This document shows, piece by piece, positions 55,635-64,000 of a DNA stretch of 64,000 nucleotides. Under the pieces are notes generated by a model. The model saw only the letters and a program-made list of their open reading frames with translations, did no database searches and was not told where the DNA came from. Position 1 is the stretch's first letter; each line of letters opens with the position of its first letter. The translations under genes were made by a program, and so were the position numbers. The DNA comes from Tillandsia leiboldiana (Eukaryota; Streptophyta; Magnoliopsida; Poales; Bromeliaceae). The stretch spans positions 10,882,814-10,946,813 of the forward strand of contig CM055062.1 of NCBI GenBank assembly GCA_029204045.2, given 5' to 3'.

Positions 55635-56617
55635 ATTGTGTTGCGTTCAAACTGATGGAGCTCTTCCTGCATTGCTTCAATCCAGTAGTCATCCTGAAGA
55701 GCTTCATCGATATTCTTTGGTTCGATCATGGACACGTAACAAGCGAATCCACAAACCAACTGTCTCCGAGTTTTGACTCCTTCTTGTGGGTCTCCAATGA
55801 TGTTTGATTCAGGATGATCCTTGGAGATGCGTAACGTTTGATGTAATGGAGTACCCGGAGGTATATGAGATGATTCCTGCACATCAGATAAACTTGGAGA
55901 ACCATTAGATGCATCATTAATATTGGAAGTATTATCATGAGAAGATGCATTTACAGGAGTATCATCATCAAGAGAGATATCAGGGGTAGATTTATCAGAT
56001 GCAAAATGGAAAGCTTCATCTACTTTAACATTTATGGATTCTACAATCGTTTTAGATTCCAAGTTAAATACCCGATATGCTCTACTATTTGTAGAATAAC
56101 CCATGAAAATCCCTTCGTCACTTCGAGAGTCAAATTTTCCAAGATTATCGCGGTCACGTAAAATGTAACATCGACTCCCAAAGATGCGAAAATATTTGAT
56201 GTTGGGTTTTCTACAACACCATAGTTCAAATGGTGTATTTAACGTTCCCGGGCGCAAATAAACTCGATTAATAACATAGATTGCAGTGTTCACAGCTTCA
56301 GCCCAAAAATATAACGGTAAATTCCGGCTGTGAAGCATAACACGTGCCATCTCTTGAACAACCCTGTTTTTGCGCTCGACAACACCATTCTGTTGAGGTG
56401 TATAGGGTGCTGAGAATTCATGTTTAATGCCATTGGAAGTGCAAAAGTCAATGAATTTTGAATTTATGAATTCTCCACCTCTATCACTTCTAACACGAAT
56501 GATCTTTTCATTCTTTTCAATCATAATACGAAGGCAAATCTCGTGAAAAGAATCAAAAGTATCGGCTTTCTCTTTTAAAAATGCTACCCATGAGTATCTA
56601 GAGAAATCATCAACCAA
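55631..56617 (-). pseudogene. Copia integrase core and linker (element 6)
   Basis: VDDFSRYSWVAFLKEKADTF, RSDRGGEFINSKFIDFC, SAPYTPQQNGVVERKNR (second Asp and Glu of the catalytic triad), then LPLYFWAEAVNTAIYVINR, FGSRCYILRDRDNLGKFD and GIFMGYSTNSRAYRVFN. A Ser/Asp-rich linker leads to YWIEAMQEELHQFERN. It is separated from the zinc domain by one TAG (about 56627-56629) and ends in a deletion that removes the residues usually found before GTKWIF. Confidence 0.9.
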
Positions 56618-56629
56618 TAAGAAAATATA

Positions 56630-57088
56630 CTATTTACCTCCCAAGGATGGTTGACGTGTCGGCCCCATAAGATCCATATGCAATAATTCCAAGGGCCGTT
56701 TGGTACCGACGTGATTCAAGTTCTTGTGTGCAGTCCTAGATTGTTTTCCCTTTTGACAACCACCACACACAATGTTTTGGTTAAGTGAAAGTTTAGGAAC
56801 CCCCTTGACCACGTCTTTGTTTGAAATTCTAGCAAGTTCCTTAAAATTTATGTGACCTAGCCTTTCATGCCAAAGAGTTTCATTATTCAAAGAGGCTAAG
56901 TTACAATTTTCAGAAATTTTATTGGGAACAACATAACAATTGATTTTAGATCTAACCCCTTTTAAAAAGAAAACATGGTCCTTATCAGTTACAATGCATT
57001 CGACAGATGAAAAATTAACTGAAAAACCATTGTCACAAAGTTGACTGATACTTATGAGGTTAGTCTTAAGGCCATCAACAAATAACAC
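56630..57088 (-). pseudogene. Copia protease end and integrase zinc domain (element 6)
   Basis: FVDGLKTNLISISQLCDNGF, then the HHCC domain: LWHERLGHINFKELARI with CGGCQKGKQ. Then HMDLMGPTRQPSLGGK, which carries the first catalytic Asp of integrase. TAG follows, in frame with the core. Confidence 0.88.
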
Positions 57089-57117
57089 ATTATTTAGAAT
57101 CGGGCCATCTGGAATAG

Positions 57118-58698
57118 CTATATTCCTTTTCCAACAATTTTGGAAGACTGACCGTCTCCGAAAACTACAAGTCCTCCGGAGATTTTCTCAAAATTTTGAA
57201 AACAGTTTTTGTCACCGGTCATGTGACGAGAACAACCGCTATCCAGATACCAAGACGAATTATCATAAGCATGCAAGGAAATATTTGTAACAAGACAAGA
57301 GAAAACTTCACCTTTGCGTACCCAAACCTTTCGAGTTTTGGTGTACGTCGGAAATGATTGTGAGGTTGATACCTTTGGTGAAAGCGTCTTGTTTGATCCG
57401 TCGCTTTTCCTTGATGTCGTCGTCTTGTTTGATGAACTACCGAGGCTCTTTTTCTTTAAAAAAATTGCATTTGATTTCCGAGGAATCACCCTTTTGGTAG
57501 TCGTTGCAAGAAATGCTTGAGTTGAGCGTTTGGCTCCCATCTTGCAATTTCTCCTTATGTGCCCTGCAATGCCACAACGAAAACATACCTTGATGCTTGA
57601 CGATTCCGAAGAGGGGGAAGTAGGTTTACTGTCGTTGTTTGTCGTCAATTCCAGTGTCGGAGGAGGAGATACCGACTGGGGCACAAAGCCTGTCCCAACC
57701 GAACTAAAATTGTCGTTAGTTCGATTGTATCCGAGGCCGAACTTGTTTGATTGACCAAGACCAAGAAGCTTATCCAACTTACTCCTTCCTGATGAAAATC
57801 GCTGTAAGTCATCCTTGAGTTGGAGAATGGTCTCTGTCATTTCCAATTTTTCCTGTCGAGCCTCGCCGTTGAGCTTCAAGAAGTAATTCGCTTTGTTCAC
57901 CATATCTATATAATTCTTCTCGAGTTGCTCATTGGACTCTTGAAGGGAAACATTTATTTTAATCAGATCATCCCTTTCCACTTCAAGATCGGTCGAGAGA
58001 GAAGTTACCCTTTTTACTTCTTCTTCGAGATCCTGCAATCTCCCTCTCAACCCCTTGTTTTGCTTAGTCAGTTTCTTTGAATCCCTCAAAAGTCTGTGAT
58101 AGGCTAGAGCAAAATCTTCACCTTCCGAATCATCCGATTCATCGTCCGTTGCGTTCTTTCCAACTTGGGAGGAGGACAATGACTCGGATGTACTAGCCAT
58201 TAAGCACATGAAGGGTGAAGATGTGGACGCGTGGAACGCTGTTGCGTTATCTTCTTCATCACTTGAGGATGACTCATTTGACGATGAGGTGTCATCCCAA
58301 GTGACGGCTTGCATCGCTTTCTTCTTTGACGGATTCTTATTAGGACACTCCGTTGAGATGTGGCCGTACCCTCGGCACTTGAAGCATTGGACTTGTCCTT
58401 CTGAGCTTTTCTTATCCTTAGAAAAACCCTCTTGCTTTCTTGGTTTGAAACTTGAAGAACCTTTGCCTTTCTTCGACTTTACGAAGGATGGAGTTTTGCT
58501 TGAGTTACCCCTTCGAAAGTTTCGGCGAAATCTTCTTGTCAAGAGAGCAAGCTGCTTCTCAAAGTCCTCCAGAGATAAATTCTCGCCATCGCCTGAGGAG
58601 GATGAATCCGCGTCTTCTTCTTTTGTTGTTTTCAACGCATAACCTGAAGACTTAGAAGAGGATGCCTTTCTAGAAGAATAGTTAGTAGGAAATGTCAT
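57118..58698 (-). pseudogene. Copia Gag C-terminus and protease (element 6)
   Basis: 526 open codons. Residues ~20-60 are Ser/Lys-rich. Knuckle 1 is CFKCRGYGHISTEC. An acidic Ser-rich region and a coiled-coil segment follow (DSKKLTKQNKGLRGRLQDLE, VKRVTSLSTDLEVERDDLIK). Knuckle 2 is CFRCGIAGHIRRNC. Then a basic Ser/Thr region and the protease site WYLDSGCSRHMTGDK (catalytic D-S-G). Two knuckles separated by a coiled coil is a SIRE-type arrangement. A 2-base (AT) insertion at about 57118-57122 throws it out of frame after VGKGI. Confidence 0.9.
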
Positions 58699-58725
58699 TT
58701 CATAAGTTTGTAATGAACCAACTAA

Positions 58726-59316
58726 TTATTCTACACGGATTTCGTCCGGGTGTTTAATAGTTTCAATGGCTGTAACCTTGGAGCGAAATCTTTCAGGAAG
58801 AGTTCTTAATATTTTTCTTACAACTTTAAATTCTGGAATCTTCTCTCCCAAGTTAGCACATGAGTTTACGATGTCTTGCAATCGTGTGTAATAGTCTGTG
58901 AAAGATTCATTTTCTGCCATGAAAATAGAGTCAAATTTGCTCGTAAGCATTTGCAGTTTCTGAATCTTCACAAGGTTAGTTCCCTCATGCGTAACTTGAA
59001 GAACATCCCAGATTTCTTTCGCAGTCTCACATGCCGAGACGCGAGAGAACTCTGTTTGCAACAAAGCATTAAATAAAGCGTTAATCCCTTTGCCATTGTA
59101 AGAAGAAGTATATATCTCTTCCTTGGTCCATTTCGACCTAGGTTTGATGGTGCGAACATCAGCAAGAATTTCAGTTGGATTAGACCATCCTAATTCAATT
59201 GATTGCCACACCCGTTCGTCGATGGAAATTAAAAAGGCTTTCATCCGTACTTTCCAATAGGCATAATTTGTTCCATCGAAGAACGGAGGTCTGTTGATGT
59301 TTCCACCTTCAACCAT
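58726..59316 (-). CDS. gag: Copia Gag, N-terminal domain (element 6)
   Basis: 196 codons from ATG 59316, 20 bases after the primer site. Features: GGNINRPPFFDGTNYAYWKV, RVWQSIELGW, ETAKEIWDVLQVTHEGTNLV, SKFDSIFMAENESFTDYYTR, VRKILRTLPERFRSKVTAIE, as in the UBN2-type copia Gag. It ends in a TAA after DEIRVE. The same frame goes on as LVGSLQTYEM into 58698, so a single stop (probably from GAA) splits Gag. A truncated capsid could be made, but function is doubtful. Confidence 0.88.
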   Translation of the reverse strand: MVEGGNINRPPFFDGTNYAYWKVRMKAFLISIDERVWQSIELGWSNPTEILADVRTIKPRSKWTKEEIYTSSYNGKGINALFNALLQTEFSRVSACETAKEIWDVLQVTHEGTNLVKIQKLQMLTSKFDSIFMAENESFTDYYTRLQDIVNSCANLGEKIPEFKVVRKILRTLPERFRSKVTAIETIKHPDEIRVE

Positions 59317-59335
59317 TGTTTACAACCCTATTCCC

Positions 59336-59347
59336 GCTCCGATACCA
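59336..59347 (-). other. Primer-binding site of copia element 6
   Basis: Minus-strand TGGTATCGGAGC, two bases after the LTR end. It differs from the initiator-Met tRNA complement (TGGTATCAGAGC) at one base. Confidence 0.85.
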
Positions 59348-59349
59348 CT

Positions 59350-60654
59350 TGTTGGGTTATGTATAATTGGATCTAAATAGGGGAAAAAACACCTAGAGGG
59401 GGGTGAATAGGTGTAAACAATAAACACTCAAAAATCTTTGCGATATAAAACCCAATGCGGAAAAATAAATAACACGCAGAGATTTTTACGTGGAAAACTC
59501 CAAACCGGAGTAAAAAACCACGGGACCGATAACACGGTGAAATCCACTAGAATTAAACACGTACAAGGTGATATACCGTACTCACAGACGACTCAACCTT
59601 TTCCATACGCTCCTAGTTGATCTTCTCCGCTCGCTCCACGACGCTTCTCGAATCCACGATTTGCGTCCAACGCCGAATCCACGACGTCCGACCGAATCCA
59701 CGGTCTTCACCCAGTAGCACGCTTCGAATCCACGAACGTACCTCGCTCCGAATCCACGAGAGCGGTAGCACCTTGAATCCACAAGGCCACGCGAGTCCAC
59801 GCGCCGATTTTGGAAAAATCGTTGTTTTTGGGTGGTGATGATCCGCCGAATACTTAGATTAGAAATAGATCGAAAATACCATCTAAGTATTCATTGATTT
59901 GATTCTACTCAAAATGTGAGCAAGAAAACCTAGAATCAAATCAATCAATATAGATGAAGAAACATAAGATTTAATCTATTGATTTCCTTTCTTCTCTATT
60001 TGTGGATCTATCTAATTCGGTCGTCTTTTTTCTTTTTCGTGGGTTACCCTAAAAGATGAATTAAAGGTTCTATATATAGGTTAGAAACCATTGGAAGAAG
60101 ATAAGAATAAAAAACTAACCATTTCTGGAATTTTTCAGGACGGCGATCCGGATCGGACTTCGGCGATCCGGATTGCAGTAGCGAGACAAACAGTTTCCAG
60201 AAAAACCAAGGTTCGGGATCCGGATCGAAGTGCCTGATCCGGATCGTTCATACAGTTTCACCAAACACCAACGTCCGGGATCCGGATTGCAAAGCCTGAT
60301 CCGGATCGTTCATAAACATGGTAAAACCAGTGTTCGGGATCCGGATCAAGGGAGGCTACGATCCGGATTGAACTGATGTATGAACGAACACCCTTCGGGA
60401 TCCGGATTGGAAAGTGTGATCCGGATCCTGAACATGTCCCATGTCCAGTTTTTGATTTTTATGCAATAAGAAATTCATCCAAGTGTTTCTACACTATAAG
60501 AAGTATTCGGATCACCAAAAATAATTAGTTAAACATACCTGATCCTTTTGAATTCTTCTTTCTTGAGATTGAGTTAAATGATCCAACTTTCTTTATCTTC
60601 AATCTTCAAGACTTAACCGAATTCACGAAATACGCCAACTCAAATTCCGTAACA
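59350..60654 (-). repeat. 5' LTR of copia element 6
   Basis: 1305 bp, TGTTGGG to GTAACA. TATATATA at 60071-60078 and the palindrome array at about 60145-60428. It differs from the 3' LTR at only a few sites, so the insertion is young. Confidence 0.93.
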
Positions 60655-62298
60655 TGTCCTACATCAGTAGAATTACTGTACAGTCCATAAAACTTGGAGA
60701 TAAGGCCACCCACCTCGGTTTGCCACCAATTGCTTGTAGACACTTGCAATTGGCCACCACGCGATCCGCACTCAAAACGAAGCACGATGCCAGAATCCGC
60801 ACGCAAAACGGAGTCCGCACGCAAAACGGTGCACGGTGCCGGAGTCCGCACGCAAAACGGAGTTCGCACGCAAAACGATGCACGGTGCCGGAGTCCGCAC
60901 GCAAAATGGAGCACGGTGCCAAAATTCGCACGCAAAACGGAGTCCGCACGCAAAACGGAGCACGGTGCCAAAATCCGCATGCAAAACGGAGTCCGCACGC
61001 AAAACGGAGTCCGCACGCAAAACGGAGCACGTCGTGGTGTCCGCACGCAAAACGGTGCAGTAAAATACGGTACCTTACAGAGATAAGAACAAGGGGTTAA
61101 TTCATAGTCGAAAAGAACGCCCCAAAACTGTGCCAAAAACACCGTAAAAACAAATGCGGGACCTACCCGACTGCGCCGCGCCGCCCAGCCGCCCCATTGG
61201 AAAACCTCGCGCGCTCCACGAGGCCCACGACGCACCGCCGCACCACCCAAAAATCTCCTCCTCACTCCCTCTCTCTCTCGGTTGGAGAAGAAAGAAAAGA
61301 AAATGGAGGAGAAATGGTGTGCGGGGGAAGAAAGAAGAAGAAAAAGAAGAGGAGGAAGAGGGAAGGGAGCATGGACCCGGTCCACGGTGCACCGGCCAAT
61401 GGGAAGCCACCAACCACCGGTCCACAAAGCCGGGCGCGTGCACCGGGTCCACGCACGCGCCCCGCGCGCCATGCGGCACGCACCCAAGCGTGCCACGCGG
61501 GCGCGGAAAAACGCGCGCCACACGGGCGCGCGTTACACCGCGCCACACGGGCGCGGGACATACCGCGCGCCACACAGGCGTGCGTCCCCGCACCCGAGCG
61601 GGCGCCAGTGGGGGCCCGCCACGTGGCGGCCCCCGCGCGCGTCCCGCGCCGCAGGCGCGCTTCCCCAGAGCGCCTGCCGCGCCCACTCCGCGCCGTATGC
61701 CGCCTCGAACCGCGCGCCACCTCGGGATCCGTGCCACCTCGAAAAATACGCACGCGTCTCGAAAAACGCGCGTGTCACCCGTGCTCCGAAAAAAACAAGT
61801 AAATAGTCCATTCTCAACGATTTCGCGCGCTGAATCCAAAAACGATGTCCCTTTCTCTAAATTCTCATCCGAAAATTTGCCGAATGCCTCCGGATAGCCC
61901 ACTTGATCCGATTTCCGCGCCGGGTCCAATTCTGAAGTCCGATTTGCCAAATTCCAACTCTAAAAAATTCCCGAAGGCAACCGGAGAGGTAATCTTTTAT
62001 CCAAACTTCGCCCTGAGTCCAAATTTGGCATCCGTGTCGCGCGAAATCACTTCTAAACACTCGACGGGTCCTCCAATTACCCACGTGATCTCCTTTTAAG
62101 CCCAAAGTCCAACACTTGTGTCCAAATTGCGCACAAACACCACCGACACACCGCGCAGGCCTCCAGTGATGCAACTAAATCCCAAATCGCATCACAAATC
62201 CATTTCTCGGGCCCGACATGCGCACAAACACTCCCAAAGGCCACAAAAAGCTGCCGAACAACCAGCAAACCCTACGCGGGGAATTCCGGGACCTCACA
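60655..62298 (-). repeat. 3' LTR of element 5, U3-side part
   Basis: Continuation of 24582-26937 beyond the copia insertion (flank TGTCC). Contains a minisatellite (60797-61056), a possible donor TAAG|GTACCG near 61070 and a GC-rich 61140-61760. It ends CCTCACA at 62298. Long frames on both strands here follow base composition and have no domain. Confidence 0.8.
60797..61056. repeat. 18-bp minisatellite, 11 units
   Basis: Unit CCGCACGCAAAACGGAGT at about 60797, 60814, 60845, 60863, 60893, 60925, 60943, 60973, 60991, 61009 and 61039. GCACGGTGCC spacers between groups give a second-order period near 48 bp or 80 bp. Confidence 0.85.
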
Positions 62299-64000
62299 CT
62301 CTCCCCCACTAAAAGAAAGTTTCATCCTCGAAACTAACACAGCTCAAAAGGGGAGTTCCAAAGCCACAGGTAAGTATCCATCAACACCTTCTCCATCTCC
62401 CCAGTCGCTACGCACACTCTGTGAAGCGAGTCCACACGGTTAGGAGCCCAAAAGCTGGAAAATCCCAGAAATTCCAAAGGACAGAGGACAAGAAAAAACG
62501 ACCAACTCTACTCGTCCAAAACTACGCGAATTACGCCAACACAACCAACAAGAATGATAAAGGCCCCACCAGCAGGAAAGTCGTCAGCCACAACTCTCAG
62601 TTTAGAAAACGACTGAAATTAACGAAAAGTCCGAAAATTCCGAAAGAACCCGTGCCCTTGCCCCAATCAAACAAGAACAGGTTCGGGCAATCTTTCGAAG
62701 TTTTCGTCCTGTTCGAAAATTTCAGAACACAGACAAGAAAAGGGAGAGAAGTGTTGAAGTCGTTCCTGCCGTGGCTACAAAACGAAAGCTACGATCTAAC
62801 CGAGACCCCTAAGGACACAACCTCTAGTCCTAATCGTCACCAACGATCCAAAAGTAGCGCCACGCCGCAAACCACTGAAGCCACAGCTGTATGAAGGATA
62901 CCCCGGTGATCTGTGAAAATGAACTCCTCTAGTCCAACTCGCGGAAGGGTAACAGATCTCATTCCACAATCAGCCGTTGCACGATACCGCACCAACTGGT
63001 CCATCTTGTGTGCTCAAACTGAGTCGTGGGGCTGCCACTAAACCGTAACACCTATCGGTATAATTCCAAGTCTCAACTGTACTGGACACAATCCACAAGG
63101 CTCCCCAACATGCACAACACCAACAGAAATCTGTACCTCTAGTGCACGTGGTAACAACTCTACCTCCAGTCCAGACAGGAAAGCCAAAAACACTCAACTC
63201 AAACTACGGTAAAGAAATCATGCCCGCGACAACCTGGTCCACTGCCGTAGCGCCCTCCAACCGGGCGGTACAGACTCATCCGCTCGATGTAGATGGTCGT
63301 CGCTCAGTCTGCCCCGACGTCGTGTCCCTATCTGCCTGGCGGTAATCGGAGGAGCTCCTTCATCCCGAGGAGGTAGCGGGGGTGCCGTCGCAAGCGGTAC
63401 TGCCGTAAGCACTGCTCGAGGGCATGCTGCCTGAAAATGTCCCTACTGTCCACACGAAAAACATCGCCCCTGTCTGTGGTCACACTGCGGCGCAGAAAAC
63501 GGCCCACCACAAATGACACAGTCATCCCGCTGCTGCTGCTGATACATCGGCTGTGGAGAACCTCCTGGTCTCTGTCTCCTCTGAGACTCACGACCCTCAG
63601 ACTGGGATCGTGGCGGCCCCGGGGGTCTCGATCTACACAACTGTCCAAACTCAGGCGGCACTGGATGCATATCCCCGGAGCTGGTCCCTGGCGTCCGTCT
63701 CTCTCTTACATGATCACTGATCCTCGGTCAACCCACCGAGCAAGCCCAATCGCTGCATCTAACGTCGGCGCTCGCCGAGAATACACCGAGTGATAGATAT
63801 TCTGATGTAGTCCTCTCTCAACAACTCAACCTTCTAGGCTTCATCCTGGCGACATGGGGTACACCGCTCAACACTCGCAAAAACTCGCGAACACACTCCT
63901 GAAGAGATCGACTTCCCTGCTGCAGGAGTCTAAGATCCCCTTCCAGTTTCTGCTTACACTGTCAGGAAAGAAGGCCCTGAGCAGCAAAGCACGAAACTCG
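62299..64000 (-). pseudogene. Interior of element 5, RT-less gag-pol remnant
   Basis: From the LTR rightward: polypurine tract (CTCTCCCCCACTAAAAG, 62299-62315); chromodomain-region scraps to about 62435; 62440-62797 not recognised; RNase H/integrase spacer (about 62800-62850); protease-region scraps (62960-63260); zinc knuckle CFSCGQ with GHFQAACP at about 63410-63450, broken by TAG; then gag with a Gln/Arg/Pro-rich linker toward the edge. RT motifs and the integrase core are missing. It would be non-autonomous at best. It continues past 64000. Confidence 0.7.

Larger units (their letters stand above)
26938..60654 (-). mobile_element. Ty1/copia element 6, SIRE/Maximus-like, interrupted
   Basis: Minus-strand element with 1305-bp LTRs at 26938-28242 (3') and 59350-60654 (5'). 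Primer site, gag and pol are at 54240-59347 and an extra 3' ORF is split between 52537-52664 and 28929-29501. Flanks TGTCT (26933-26937) and TGTCC (60655-60659) look like a target duplication with one mismatch, so both LTRs belong to one insertion into the LTR of element 5. The span is inflated by nested element 7, two gaps and an apparently duplicated, inverted contig. Clade call rests on two Gag zinc knuckles, the Gag opening GTNYAYWKVRMKAFL and the extra ORF downstream of pol. Confidence 0.87.

Noticed and set aside
60797..61056. CRISPR array (regular repeats with spacers)
   Set aside because: Units are 18 bp and mostly adjacent, the spacers are themselves repeats (GCACGGTGCC), and the setting is a plant LTR without cas genes.
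60606..61950. Frames of 150-305 codons rich in CVRTPFCVRTP-type repeats
   Set aside because: They translate the 18-bp minisatellite and GC-rich LTR promoter, occur in several frames on both strands, and cross the boundary between the copia LTR and the element 5 LTR.

Overview
This window is plant nuclear heterochromatin made almost entirely of LTR retrotransposons nested in one another. The evidence is: Ty3/gypsy chromoviruses of the Tekay/Del type (YRELNK and FIDD reverse transcriptase, Del-type chromodomain tail, 3-4 kb LTRs, initiator-Met tRNA primer sites); a SIRE/Maximus-like Ty1/copia element (two zinc knuckles, YVDD reverse transcriptase, an extra 3' ORF, 1305-bp LTRs); and LTR promoters rich in CACGTG and CCAAT boxes. 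It fits a flowering plant, but the species cannot be told. I found no host gene, tRNA, rRNA, CRISPR array or prokaryotic feature.

Layout: 1-606, copia RNase H fragment. 607-9449, Ty3 element 1 (minus strand, right LTR truncated). 9450-17061, LTR of element 2 (plus), split by a solo LTR (element 3, 12684-16026). 17070-24581, degenerate element 4 (minus). 24582-26937 and 60655-62298, the two halves of a 4.0-kb LTR of element 5 (minus), whose gutted interior fills 62299-64000. The LTR is split by the SIRE-like copia element 6 (26938-60654, minus). Element 6 is itself interrupted in its extra 3' ORF by Ty3 element 7 (from 29502). The insertion order is readable: element 5 into element 4, element 6 into element 5, element 7 into element 6.

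The middle of the window is probably mis-assembled. Two runs of exactly 100 N (36080-36179, 52437-52536) delimit an insert piece, 36180-52436. Its bases 42113-52436 are the reverse complement of 25757-36079. The arms are about 10.3 kb each and stop flush at the gaps. This is what an unmerged end overlap placed in the wrong orientation looks like, so elements 6 and 7 and the element 5 LTR probably appear twice here but exist once. The copy at 40450-48687 is the cleaner version of element 7.

No coding region is intact: every gag-pol carries stops, frameshifts or deletions. The most interesting signals are non-coding. The U5 ends of five LTRs can form two hairpins whose pairing is kept although their sequence differs. 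Three Ty3 leaders share a palindromic hairpin resembling a retroviral dimerisation site. LTRs of four Ty3 elements share a possible intron layout (donor about 265 nt after the TATA box, then a 41-43 nt exon). LTR promoters hold G-box/CCAAT modules. The copia element has a palindromic GATCCGGATC array upstream of its TATA box and again upstream of the extra ORF, followed there by possible splice sites. All are read by eye and need alignment or RNA data to confirm.
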